64,000 nt of DNA from Actinacidiphila yanglinensis (lineage in GTDB: Bacteria > Actinomycetota > Actinomycetes > Streptomycetales > Streptomycetaceae): NCBI RefSeq assembly GCF_900107965.1, contig NZ_FNVU01000001.1:1-64000 (forward strand), written 5' to 3'. Every line of letters begins with the position of its first letter. Position 1 is the stretch's first letter. The notes under the pieces were generated by a model, which made no database searches, was not told the DNA's origin, and saw nothing but the letters and a program-made list of their open reading frames with translations. Positions 54,474 through 63,186 of the stretch are shown one piece after another. A program made the translations under genes and the position numbers.

Positions 54474-54971
54474 ATGACGGCGGTACCGGACACCGCGGCG
54501 CGGGCGACGCGAACCGGCGACGCGGTGGCGCCGCTCGACCCGCAGCCGCCCGCGGAGCGGCCTCTCGCCCACCCGCGGCGCGCCCCGGGGCGGCGGCTCA
54601 CCCCGGAGGAGGCGTGCCCGATCGGCCCGGTGGTCGACATCGTCTTCAGCCGCTGGACCACGCCGATCCTGTGGTCGCTCAACGAGTACGGGCGGCAGCG
54701 CTTCGTCGAACTCCAGCGCCTGATCGGCACCATCACCCCCAAGGTGCTCACCCAGCGGCTGCGGCAGATGGAGCGGGACGGCCTGGTGGTGCGCACCTAC
54801 CACCCCGAGGTCCCGCCCCGCGTCGAGTACGAGATCACCGACCTCGGCCGCAGCCTCGCCCCGCTCTTCGCCGCGCTCGCCGACTGGTCGGTGGACAACC
54901 TCGGCCGGGTCGAAGAGGCCCGGCGCAGCTTCGACGAAGCCGCCCCCGCCGGCCCCGGCGCCCGCCCCTGA
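54474..54971 (+). CDS. HxlR-family regulator
   Basis: A 165-aa regulator from the ATG at 54474, just after GGGAGG. After about 45 low-complexity residues comes the HxlR signature: CPIGPVVDIVFSRWTTPILW with the conserved Cys, then RQRFVELQRLIGTITPKVLTQRLRQMERDGLV and the wing EVPPRVEYEITDLGRSL. HxlR proteins often sense thiol-reactive compounds through that Cys. Confidence 0.92.
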   Translation: MTAVPDTAARATRTGDAVAPLDPQPPAERPLAHPRRAPGRRLTPEEACPIGPVVDIVFSRWTTPILWSLNEYGRQRFVELQRLIGTITPKVLTQRLRQMERDGLVVRTYHPEVPPRVEYEITDLGRSLAPLFAALADWSVDNLGRVEEARRSFDEAAPAGPGARP

Positions 54972-55082
54972 CCCATGGCGGCCGGCCCCTCACACGACGC
55001 GCCGCGGCCCGGTGAGCGGACCGTCACCCGCCGGCATGCCGCCGCAACCGCGGGGACACGGCCGGTGCGCAGGATCGCGGGT

Positions 55083-55913
55083 ATGACGAGCGGCGACCGG
55101 ACGGACGTGACGGACGTGGGCGACGCGACGAGCCCGTACGACCCCCGCGGCGAACGGGACCGTACCCGCCGCGGCGGCACAGCGGTGGCCCGCCGCCCTC
55201 CCGCGCTGGTCGCCGTCGGCCACGGCAGCCGTGACCCGCGCGCCGCCCGGGTGCTGTCCGAACTCGCAGCCGGGGTGAGGGCGTTGCGCCCGGGCACGGA
55301 CGTCCGGGTCGGCTACGTCGAGTTGAACCGCCCGCTGGTGGGCGAGGTGCTGGCGGAGCTGACCGGCGAGGTCGTCGTCGTGCCGCTGCTGCTCGGCCGC
55401 GGCCACCACGTCAAGCACGATCTGCCGCAGGCCCTCGTCGGCGCCGCGCACCTGCGCGGGGTGGTCGCCGGCGCACTCGGCCCGCATCCGCTGCTCGCCC
55501 GCGCCCTGCACGAACGCCTGCTCGCCGCGGGATGGACGTCCGCCGGGCAGGCGGTGGTGCTGGCCGCCGCGGGCTCGCGCGACCCGGAGTCGGCCCGCGA
55601 CACCGAGCGGACGGCGGCCCTGCTCTCCGCCCGGCTCGGCGGCGTGCCGGTGCTGCCCGCGTACGCCTCCGCCGCGGACCCCACCGTGCCGCGGGCGGTG
55701 GCCGCGCTGGCCGGGCGCGGCCTGCGCCGGATCGCGGTCGCGTCGTGCTTCACCGCGCCGGGCCGGTTCGCCGCGCAGTGCGCGGACGCGGCGCCCTGGA
55801 TCGTGTCCGCGCCGCTCGGCGCCCACGAGGCGATGGCCGAACTGGTGCTGTGCCGCTACGACGAGGCGCGCGCGACCTTACGGGCGGGCGCGGCCGTCGG
55901 CGCACCCGCGTGA
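55083..55913 (+). CDS. Sirohydrochlorin chelatase (CbiX/SirB-like)
   Basis: A 276-aa protein with two chelatase halves. The first half has [21 protein letters not shown] and the metal-binding His and Glu in [14 protein letters not shown]; the second has [17 protein letters not shown] and VLPAYASA. It inserts iron (or cobalt) into sirohydrochlorin. With nirBD 7 kb away on the chromosome it most likely supplies siroheme. The first 35 residues are Arg/Asp-rich and may be untranslated or disordered. Confidence 0.87.
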   Translation: MTSGDRTDVTDVGDATSPYDPRGERDRTRRGGTAVARRPPALVAVGHGSRDPRAARVLSELAAGVRALRPGTDVRVGYVELNRPLVGEVLAELTGEVVVVPLLLGRGHHVKHDLPQALVGAAHLRGVVAGALGPHPLLARALHERLLAAGWTSAGQAVVLAAAGSRDPESARDTERTAALLSARLGGVPVLPAYASAADPTVPRAVAALAGRGLRRIAVASCFTAPGRFAAQCADAAPWIVSAPLGAHEAMAELVLCRYDEARATLRAGAAVGAPA

Positions 55914-55980
55914 CCCCGCGTACCCCTGGCGGAGACGCGGGAGGGGCCGCTTGTCACCTCGGCCGGTTACCGTCGGGGCT

Positions 55981-57276
55981 GTGGACGGAAACCAGCCAGG
56001 CACGTACACCGGGGCCGACATGGCGCGTTACGTACCCGAGCCGGACAAGCGGCCCGGGCGCACCGCCTTCCAGCGGGACCGGGCGCGGGTGCTGCACTCG
56101 GCCGCGCTGCGCCGGCTGGCCGGGAAGACGCAGGTCGTCGACCCGGGGACGGGCGGCGCCGCCGGGACCGACACCAGCCCGCGCACCCGGCTCACCCACT
56201 CCCTGGAGTGCGCGCAGGTCGGCCGGGAGCTGGGCGCGGCGCTCGGCTGCGACCCGGACCTGGTGGAGACCGCCTGCCTGGCGCACGATCTCGGCCACCC
56301 GCCCTTCGGGCACAACGGCGAGATGGTGCTCGACGAGTTCGCCACGGATTGCGGCGGCTTCGAGGGCAACGCGCAGAGCCTGCGGCTGCTGACCCGGATC
56401 GAGCCGAAGCGGTTCACCCGCGTCACCGAGCCCGCCACCGGGGAGACCGCGCTGGTCAGCGTCGGCCTCAACCTCACCCGCGCCGCCCTCGACGCCGCGA
56501 CCAAGTACCCCTGGCCGCGCGGCGCCCACCCCACCGACCCCGGGTCCCGCAAGTTCGGCGTCTACGCGGACGACCTGCCCGTCTTCCGCTGGCTGCGCGA
56601 GGGCGCGCCGCAGGGCCGTACCTGCTTCGAGGCGCAGGTCATGGACTGGGCCGACGACGTGGCGTACTCCGTGCACGACGTCGAGGACGGCCTGCAGGCC
56701 GGGCACATCGACCCCCGCGCGCTGCGGGCCGGGCCCGACCGCGACGAGGTCTTCGCCTGCGCGCAGGGCCGCTACGTCCCGCCGGACACCCCGTCCGAGG
56801 AACTCGCCGAGGCCCTCGACCGCCTCCTCGCGCAGCCCTGGTGGCCGCACCGCCACGACGACTCCGCGCTCGGCCAGGCCCGGCTCAAGGACGCGGCGTC
56901 CCAGCTGATCGGGCGCTTCTGCCTTGCCGCGGAATCCGCGACGAGGGAGCGGTACGGCGCGGCGCGCCTCACCCGTTACGGCGCCGAGCTGGTCGTCCCG
57001 CGCGCGCAGCGGATGGAGTGCGCGGTGCTCAAGGCGGTGGCGGACCGGTACGTCATGCAGCGCGCTGCCCAGGCGCGGCGGCGCGCCGAGCAGCGGGTCG
57101 TCATCAGCGAGCTGGCCGAGGCGTTGCTCGGGAGTGCTCCGCACGGGCTGGACCCGATGTTCCGCGCGATGTTCGAGGGCGCGTCCGACGACGCGGGGCG
57201 ACGGCGCGCCGTCATCGACCAGATCGCGTCCCTCACGGACGAGGCGGCCACGCGCCGTGCGCGCACGTTGCCCTGA
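55981..57276 (+). CDS. dgt: Deoxyguanosinetriphosphate triphosphohydrolase-like protein
   Basis: A 431-aa HD-domain dNTPase read from the GTG at 55981. The metal-binding motif is complete: His73 in RLTHSLE, His102-Asp103 in [14 protein letters not shown], and a later Asp in [16 protein letters not shown]. The family cleaves dNTPs to nucleoside and triphosphate, controlling pools. It lies near dnaG, as I recall for actinobacteria. Confidence 0.93.
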   Translation: MDGNQPGTYTGADMARYVPEPDKRPGRTAFQRDRARVLHSAALRRLAGKTQVVDPGTGGAAGTDTSPRTRLTHSLECAQVGRELGAALGCDPDLVETACLAHDLGHPPFGHNGEMVLDEFATDCGGFEGNAQSLRLLTRIEPKRFTRVTEPATGETALVSVGLNLTRAALDAATKYPWPRGAHPTDPGSRKFGVYADDLPVFRWLREGAPQGRTCFEAQVMDWADDVAYSVHDVEDGLQAGHIDPRALRAGPDRDEVFACAQGRYVPPDTPSEELAEALDRLLAQPWWPHRHDDSALGQARLKDAASQLIGRFCLAAESATRERYGAARLTRYGAELVVPRAQRMECAVLKAVADRYVMQRAAQARRRAEQRVVISELAEALLGSAPHGLDPMFRAMFEGASDDAGRRRAVIDQIASLTDEAATRRARTLP

Positions 57277-57450
57277 CCCTCCAGGGTGCCCAACCTGCTC
57301 GGCCGCTACGGCTCCACTGCCGGCGTCCGGGCCGCCGGCACCCTGCGCCCGCTGCGCGACCCCGACGGGCCCGAGCCGGACGAGAACGACGGCAGCGAGG
57401 AAGGACCGCCCGAGGCCCTGCGGTGGTGGAGCGGACCCTCGCACGAGTCG

Positions 57451-58023
57451 TCACGGGCGGACCGTGAGGCCGTCCAGGGTGAGGTCGAGCAGGCGCTCCG
57501 CTTGCTGTCGGTGTTCAGCACCCGCCGAGGTGAGGGCGATGCCTTCCAGGGCAGCGCCGATGTCGGTGGGCTGGATATCAGTGCGGATCGCCCCCGCGGC
57601 CGTACAAGCGTCCATGAGTGAGGTGATGGCGGCCTGGATCATCTCCCGGCTGTGACCATAAGGATTGCTCCCCGTCGCGGCGATGGCGCGCAGGGCGTCG
57701 ATCATGCCGTACTTGGCGGTGACGTAGTCCAGGAAGAGGCGCGTCCACGCGCGCAGGGCCTCGGCCGGCGGCTTCTGCGTGAGCAGAGCGGGAGCGGCAT
57801 CGCACAGGTGGGCCACCTCGTTGCGGTAGACCGCCTCGATCAGGGACTCCCGGGTGGGGAAGTTGCGGTACAGGGTCGCACTCCCCACGCCTGCCTCCTT
57901 GGCGATGTGTTCCAGGTGGGCATCCAGCCCCTCCGTCGTGAAGATGCGTACAGCGGCCGTAAGGATCTTCTCCCTGTTCCGCCGTGCGTCAGCCCGCAGC
58001 GGCCGAAGCGTTCCGTCGGTCAT
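57451..58023 (-). CDS. TetR-family regulator
   Basis: A 190-aa repressor from the ATG at 58023. The helix-turn-helix is ILTAAVRIFTTEGLDAHLEHIAKEAGVGSATLYRNFPTRE (about 20-60), followed by a helical ligand domain. It is divergent from a short-chain dehydrogenase with an 18-bp palindrome between them. Confidence 0.92.
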   Translation of the reverse strand: MTDGTLRPLRADARRNREKILTAAVRIFTTEGLDAHLEHIAKEAGVGSATLYRNFPTRESLIEAVYRNEVAHLCDAAPALLTQKPPAEALRAWTRLFLDYVTAKYGMIDALRAIAATGSNPYGHSREMIQAAITSLMDACTAAGAIRTDIQPTDIGAALEGIALTSAGAEHRQQAERLLDLTLDGLTVRP

Positions 58024-58122
58024 CAGTGCTCGCCATCCCCTCTTCGAAGCCCTCCGAACTTGATAACCGGATGCGCCCCCACTTACGCTGGGGCTAACTG
58101 GGGAAGCCTCCGGTTTCACTGT

Positions 58123-58140
58123 AGGTCAGCGTGCTGACCT
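58123..58140. promoter_or_regulatory. 18-bp palindrome, probable TetR operator
   Basis: AGGTCAGCGTGCTGACCT: 8-base arms with a 2-base centre, 29 bases before the dehydrogenase start and 100 bases before the regulator start. Confidence 0.8.
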
Positions 58141-58168
58141 GCGCGCACCACACGAAAGGAAGCCGATC

Positions 58169-58906
58169 ATGCCGGGCATCCAGGGCAAAGTCATCGCGAT
58201 CACAGGTGCCAGCAGCGGCATCGGAGAGGCGACCGCGGCCTACCTCGCCGAAAAGGGCGCCCGGCTCGTGCTCGGAGCCCGGCGCGAGGACCGACTGAAC
58301 GCCGTCGTGGACGGCATCACGGCGAAGGGCGGCACCGCCACCGGCGTCAACGTCGACGTCACGCGCCGCGCGGACCTCCAGCGCCTGACGGACACGGCCC
58401 TCAACCAGTACGGCCGACTCGACGTCCTCGTCTCCAACGCAGGCACGATGGCCGTCTCGCCGTTCGACGACCTGCGCCAGGACGACTGGGACGCCATGGT
58501 CGCCACCCACATCACCGGCCTGCTCAACGGCATCGGGGCGGCTCTTCCCGTCTTCCGCCGGCAGTGCTTCGGCCACTTCGTCAACGTCGGCTCCACTGCG
58601 GCCTACGTCGTCAAAACCCCGCAGGCGGTCTACGCGGCCACCAAAACGGCGGTGAAGGTGCTTACCGAGGGCCTGCGCCAGGAGTCGGGACCCGACCTGC
58701 GCGTCACGCTCGTCTCCCCCGGCTTCACCCATACCGAAGGCGTCGGCAAGGGAGCCAGCCCTGAAGCCGCGGCCGCGATGACCCAGCAGCGGGACGAGAT
58801 CGCCATGCCGCCCTCGGCGATCGCCTCCGCCATCGGCTACGCCATCGAACAACCCGGCGGCGTCGACGTCAGCGAGATCGTCGTCCGCCCTACCGTGCAA
58901 GCCTGA
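58169..58906 (+). CDS. Short-chain dehydrogenase/reductase
   Basis: A 245-aa classical SDR. NAD(P) motif TGASSGIG (12-19), NVDV for adenine binding, NAG at 90-92, Ser142 and the catalytic pair Tyr155 and Lys159 in YAATK. The GARRED segment after the second strand suggests NADP. The substrate is unknown. AAAGGAAG lies ahead of the ATG. The TetR repressor next door probably controls it. Confidence 0.92.
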   Translation: MPGIQGKVIAITGASSGIGEATAAYLAEKGARLVLGARREDRLNAVVDGITAKGGTATGVNVDVTRRADLQRLTDTALNQYGRLDVLVSNAGTMAVSPFDDLRQDDWDAMVATHITGLLNGIGAALPVFRRQCFGHFVNVGSTAAYVVKTPQAVYAATKTAVKVLTEGLRQESGPDLRVTLVSPGFTHTEGVGKGASPEAAAAMTQQRDEIAMPPSAIASAIGYAIEQPGGVDVSEIVVRPTVQA

Positions 58907-59251
58907 CAGCGGCGAGCCGAAACCGTCCCCAGTCGGCAAACGATCGCCGAAGTTCCGCGAACCGCTCACCGGCGAACTGCCGTCCACGGTGACGTTCGTG
59001 GTGCAGACCCTCGCCGCCGGCGAACTCCACGTCGTGAGCACGAGAACCGCGTCAACGCCCTTCGGACCGCTACCGCCGGACCATGATCGATCTCGGCGCC
59101 GACCACGGTTCGATACGGGGGCACCCGGGAGGGTCCCGCCCCCACCCGTGCAAGGATCATGGTGGGACGGACCGGCGCGGCACTCTTCCCGTCCGGGCCG
59201 CCGTGCGGGACGCTCAGCAGGGCACTGGACAACCCGCTGGGGAGGCACACT
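58907..59251. other. 345-bp region with inverted repeats, no supported gene
   Basis: A short frame from 58989 (VVQTLAAGELHVVSTRTAST) might be a remnant but has no family resemblance. ACCATGATC at 59080-59088 pairs with GATCATGGT at 59155-59163, with an inner GGGGGC/GCCCCC hairpin. The last bases hold the GGGGAGG of the next gene. Confidence 0.5.
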
Positions 59252-60514
59252 GTGGTCGACGCGCACCAGACCTTCGTGATCGTCGGAGCCGGCCTGGCCG
59301 GGGCGAAGGCCGCGGAGACGCTGCGCGCCGAGGGTTTCACCGGCCGGGTGATACTGATCGGCGACGAGCGCGAGCACCCGTACGAACGTCCGGCGCTGTC
59401 CAAGGGCTTCCTCAACGGCACCGAGGAGCGGGACTCCGTCTTCGTGGAGCCGGCCGCCTGGTACGCCGAGCACGACGTCGAACTCCACCTCGGCCAGCCG
59501 GTGGTGAACCTCGACCGTGCCGCGCACACCGTCACCCTGGGCGACGGCACCGTGCTCCAGTACGACAAACTCCTGCTGGCGACGGGCGCGGAGCCGCGCC
59601 GCCTGGACATTCCGGGCACCGACCTGGTCGGCGTCCACCACCTGCGCCGCCTCGCGCACTCCGAGCGGCTGAAGCACGTGCTGACCAGCCTGGGCCGGGA
59701 GAACGGCCACCTGGTGATCGCCGGCGCCGGCTGGATCGGCCTGGAAGTGGCCGCCGCGGCACGCGGGTACGGCGCCGAGGTCACCGTCGTGGAATCCGAG
59801 CCGACCGCGCTGCACCGGGTGCTCGGCCCCGAGATCGGCTCGGTCTTCACCGACATGCACATCGAGCACGGGGTGCGCTTCCACTTCGGCAGCCGCCTCA
59901 CCGAGATCACCGGCCAGGACGGCATGGTGCTGGCCGCCGTCACCGACGACGGCACCGAGCACCCGGCGCACGACGTGCTCGCCGCGATCGGCGCCGCGCC
60001 CCGCACCGCGCTCGCCGAGACCGCGGGGCTGGCGCTGGCCTCCCGCGCCGAGGGCGGCGGCATCGCCGTCGACGCCTCGCTGCGCACCTCCGACCCGGAC
60101 ATCTACGCGGCCGGTGACGTCGCCAACGCGGTGCACCCGCTGATCGGGGGCCGGCTGCGGGTCGAGCACTGGGCGAACGCGCTGAACGGCGGCCCCGCCG
60201 CCGCGCGCGCCATGCTCGGCCAGGACGTCAGCTACGACCGGGTGCCGTACTTCTTCTCCGACCAGTACGACCTCGGCATGGAGTTCTCCGGGAACGCCGT
60301 ACCCGGGTCGTACGACCAGGTGGTGTGCCGCGGCGACGTCGGCAAGCGGCAGTTCATCGCGTTCTGGCTGAGCGAGGGCCGGGTGCTCGCGGGGATGAAC
60401 GTGAACGTGTGGGATGTCACCGAACCCATCCAGAACCTCATCCGCGACGGCCGCCCGGTCGACCCCGAGGCACTGTCCGACCCCACGGTGCCGCTAGCCT
60501 CGTTCCTGGACTGA
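59252..60514 (+). CDS. FAD-dependent ferredoxin-type reductase
   Basis: A 420-aa flavoprotein from the GTG at 59252, six bases after GGGGAGG. It has FAD motif FVIVGAGLAGAKAAETL, the EHPYERPALSKGF segment typical of rubredoxin/putidaredoxin-type reductases, the NAD motif VIAGAGWIGLEVAAAARGYG and the ATG-like DPDIYAAGDVAN. A C-terminal reductase domain (VEHWANALNGG; PYFFSDQYDLGMEFSG) follows. It passes electrons from NAD(P)H to a small iron-sulfur protein, often for a cytochrome P450; neither partner is adjacent. Confidence 0.9.
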   Translation: MVDAHQTFVIVGAGLAGAKAAETLRAEGFTGRVILIGDEREHPYERPALSKGFLNGTEERDSVFVEPAAWYAEHDVELHLGQPVVNLDRAAHTVTLGDGTVLQYDKLLLATGAEPRRLDIPGTDLVGVHHLRRLAHSERLKHVLTSLGRENGHLVIAGAGWIGLEVAAAARGYGAEVTVVESEPTALHRVLGPEIGSVFTDMHIEHGVRFHFGSRLTEITGQDGMVLAAVTDDGTEHPAHDVLAAIGAAPRTALAETAGLALASRAEGGGIAVDASLRTSDPDIYAAGDVANAVHPLIGGRLRVEHWANALNGGPAAARAMLGQDVSYDRVPYFFSDQYDLGMEFSGNAVPGSYDQVVCRGDVGKRQFIAFWLSEGRVLAGMNVNVWDVTEPIQNLIRDGRPVDPEALSDPTVPLASFLD

Positions 60515-60542
60515 CCAGGAGCGAAAGCGGAGGAAGTACGGA

Positions 60543-60986
60543 ATGCGCACCGCCGTCGTACCCGTCGAGGAGATCTTCGCACTGCGGTGGGAGGTGCTGC
60601 GGACCGGCATGCCGCGCGAGGCCGCCGTCTATCCGGAGGACTCGCGCGGCGACGTCTTCCACATAGCCGCGTACGACGACGCGGGCACCGTCCAGGGCTG
60701 CGTCACCTTCTTCCCCGACCGGCTGCCGGGCGAGGCCGCCCCCGCGTACCGCTTCCGCGGCATGGGCAGCGCGTCCCACGTGCGCGGCACCGGGTACGGC
60801 GCGGCCGCCCTCCGCGCCGGCCTGCGCGAAGCCGCCTCCCGCGGCGCCCAGATCGTCTGGTGCAACGGCCGCACCTCCGCGCGCGGCTTCTACGAGCACT
60901 TCGGTTTCACCGCCACCGGCTCCGAGTTCGTCCTCGAACCGAGCGGCCCGCACTACGTCTTCGTGACGAAGGACCTCGACCGGTAG
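60543..60986 (+). CDS. GNAT-family N-acetyltransferase
   Basis: A 147-aa acetyltransferase. RFRGMGSASHVRGTGYGAAALRAGL holds the acetyl-CoA loop, and GRTSARGFYEHFGFTATG is the typical C-terminal motif. It resembles the ElaA-like subgroup in the opening VEEIFALRWEVLR. Substrate unknown; 28 bases after the reductase gene. Confidence 0.85.
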   Translation: MRTAVVPVEEIFALRWEVLRTGMPREAAVYPEDSRGDVFHIAAYDDAGTVQGCVTFFPDRLPGEAAPAYRFRGMGSASHVRGTGYGAAALRAGLREAASRGAQIVWCNGRTSARGFYEHFGFTATGSEFVLEPSGPHYVFVTKDLDR

Positions 60987-61010
60987 CCGGGGCGGCCGTA
61001 CCCGCGCGGG

Positions 61011-62957
61011 CTACGCGCGCCCGGCGGACAGCGTGAACGCGAGCAGGCCGGACGCGTCCATGTCGAGCGCGGGCTCGCTGCTCTGCCAGGAGCGGACGTC
61101 GTCCGCGTAGGTGCTGCCGTGCCCGGTGAACGCCGCGAAGGGCTCGCCGCTGGGCGGGCAGGCCCGCATCCCGTCCAGGTAGTCGCCCAGACCACCCTCG
61201 AACTGGCCCGACCCGTTGGGCCCGTTGACGATCGCGCCGACCTCCAGCGGCCGTTTGCCGTCCAGGCTGCCGGCGAGGTTGCCGAGCTCACCGGCCGTGC
61301 ACTGCGGGAAGGTCGTGCCCTCGCCGACGACGAACGACGACCCCCAGGGGTTCGCGCCCAGCACCCAGTCGAGTTGCCGGACCGCGAACCGGTCGAAGGA
61401 GTGGTCGCCGGTCGCCGCGGCGTACAGCCGCGCGGTGGCGGCCAGGCCCAGGGTGTGCGAGTCGGCGTCGAAGTCGTCGTAGACGGCGCCGGCGTGGAAG
61501 GGGTCGGCCTGCGCGCGGGCCCGGCCGGTGGCGAGCTGGCCCCGGACGTAGCCGGTGAGCTGCCGCGCGGTCGCGGCGAGGCCACCGGTGGGCCCGGCCG
61601 CCCTGATCGCCCGGGCGAGGTCGAGGTCGGCGAGCGCGCTGGTGTCGTACATGTTGAGCGTGTCGCCGCCGGCCTCGCTCTGGTGCCCCTTGGCCCACTT
61701 CGTGCCCTGCGCCAGCCAGGCGCCGGCCCGCGGATCGTGCAATTGCTGGGCGGCGAGGGCGAGTTCCGCGCCACCGAAGGCGAGGTCGTCCTGCCAGCTG
61801 GTCTCGGGGTAGTAGCCGGAGGGCACCGTGGTGACGAGGGCGCCGGGGTGGGTGTCGGCCAGGCCGTAGATCTGCGCCGCCGTCGCCAGGTAGCCGCGGG
61901 CCCTGGCCGGGTCGGTGCGCGCGCAGCTCTGTGCGGCGAGCGCGAAGTCCGCGGCGAGCCGGCCGGCCTGGTTGGGGCTGATCCGCGACCCGGGCGGCGC
62001 GGCCTCGAAGACCGGGCGGTTCTTCAGGAACGGGTGCGCGTTGTCGCTGTCGTCCAGCTGCGGCAGCCGCCACACGTCGTGGTCGCCGACCACGCTGCCG
62101 TCGGCGGTCCCCGAGCCCAGGCCGACCTGGATGTAGAGGGTCCTGGTGCGGCCGTCCCACATCTTGTCCAGCCAGTCCAGGCCGTACCGGGCCTCGGCGG
62201 CCGGCGAGGAGGCGGCCCCGCCGCCGCCGTCCCGGGCGGCGATCTCCATCGCGGCCACCGCGTAGGAGGTGGTCTCGGTGAACTTCAGGTAGTCGCCGGC
62301 GTCGAACCAGCCGCCGGAGACGTCCACCGGCCCGCCGATCCGCTTCGGGGCGGCCTCGATCGCGTCGCTCTCGTCGGGGTCGGTGAAGGTGGGCCAGGCG
62401 TAGACGGAGGCGTGCGCGTCGTTGAGGTGGGCGGGCGCGCGGCCGAGCTGCCCGGGGACGGTGCCGGCTCCGTCGCGCTGCGCCCGGAAGAACGCGGTGG
62501 TGTCGGCGGCGGGCTTGCCGAAGACCGCCTTCGGGGTGCCGAGGGTGAAGTCGGGGGACGTGGCGGTGGCGCCGCCGCCGACCACCAGGTGGTAGCGGCC
62601 GGGCGTGCGGAACGCGCCGAAGTCGATCGGGTACACCGCGGGGTAGGCGGCGTTCCACCGGCCCAGGTCCGCGCCGGCCCGGCCCGACGCGACGGTCCGC
62701 CCGCCCGCGCCGACCAGCCGCCAGGTCGCGCTCTTCACCGGGGCCTCGGCGAGCAGGAACGCCTCCTGGGTACCGCCCGCCGCGTACCCGACCTGGTTCA
62801 CCCGGACCAGCCCGCGGGTGGCCGCCGCGGCCTGCGCGGTGCCCCCGGTCAGCGACAGCGCGGCGAGCACTCCCGCCGCGGTCAGCCCGCTCGCCGCGGC
62901 GAGCGCGGCGCGGCTCCACATCGCGTGTCGGGCGGTCCCCACTCTGACGGAGGGCAT
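61011..62957 (-). CDS. Secreted GH9 glycoside hydrolase (endoglucanase-like)
   Basis: A 648-aa exported enzyme from the ATG at 62957. The signal peptide ends near GGTAQAAA (about 50). An Ig-like CelD_N domain (VRVNQVGYAAGG; YHLVVGGG) precedes the GH9 barrel. The catalytic Asp region GGWFDAGDYLKF (about residue 220) and the acid Glu in WQSSEPALD (about 625) are present. The usual C-terminal CxQHQxANL motif, whose His contacts substrate, reads CTAGELGNL here. There is no carbohydrate-binding module. Activity on cellulose or a related beta-glucan is likely but the lost His makes it uncertain. Confidence 0.9.
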   Translation of the reverse strand: MPSVRVGTARHAMWSRAALAAASGLTAAGVLAALSLTGGTAQAAAATRGLVRVNQVGYAAGGTQEAFLLAEAPVKSATWRLVGAGGRTVASGRAGADLGRWNAAYPAVYPIDFGAFRTPGRYHLVVGGGATATSPDFTLGTPKAVFGKPAADTTAFFRAQRDGAGTVPGQLGRAPAHLNDAHASVYAWPTFTDPDESDAIEAAPKRIGGPVDVSGGWFDAGDYLKFTETTSYAVAAMEIAARDGGGGAASSPAAEARYGLDWLDKMWDGRTRTLYIQVGLGSGTADGSVVGDHDVWRLPQLDDSDNAHPFLKNRPVFEAAPPGSRISPNQAGRLAADFALAAQSCARTDPARARGYLATAAQIYGLADTHPGALVTTVPSGYYPETSWQDDLAFGGAELALAAQQLHDPRAGAWLAQGTKWAKGHQSEAGGDTLNMYDTSALADLDLARAIRAAGPTGGLAATARQLTGYVRGQLATGRARAQADPFHAGAVYDDFDADSHTLGLAATARLYAAATGDHSFDRFAVRQLDWVLGANPWGSSFVVGEGTTFPQCTAGELGNLAGSLDGKRPLEVGAIVNGPNGSGQFEGGLGDYLDGMRACPPSGEPFAAFTGHGSTYADDVRSWQSSEPALDMDASGLLAFTLSAGRA

Positions 62958-63014
62958 ACGGCGGCGTCTCCTCGCTGCGCGTGCGTGCGCGCGGACGGGT
63001 CCGGGCCATCGCAA

Positions 63015-63029
63015 TAGGAAAGGTTCCTA
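63015..63029. promoter_or_regulatory. Palindromic operator upstream of the GH9 gene
   Basis: TAGGAAAGGTTCCTA: 6-base arms and a 3-base centre, 58 bases before the start codon. I recall similar AGGAAA/TTTCCT elements before glycosidase genes in Streptomyces. Confidence 0.55.
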
Positions 63030-63186
63030 ACGACCATGGAGGAAGCTAGTCCCGCCCCGCCCCGAGGTCAATGCACCGAACGGGCCCCTTCTCCCGGCGT
63101 CCCCCGACCCCTGCTCTTTCCCCTTCGGCCCGGCCCGCCCACCCCGCACCGGCGGACCTGTCCCCGCCGAGCCGTAGACTGCGTGC

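Noticed and set aside
57286..57621. A possible gene starting VPNLLGRYGSTAGVRAAG after dgt
   Set aside because: It runs into the 3' part of the convergent TetR gene and has no family resemblance. It might be a remnant, but support is too weak.
58989..59279. Short frame with VVQTLAAGELHVVST in the gap after the dehydrogenase
   Set aside because: No homologous family recalled, and the rest of the frame is low-complexity.
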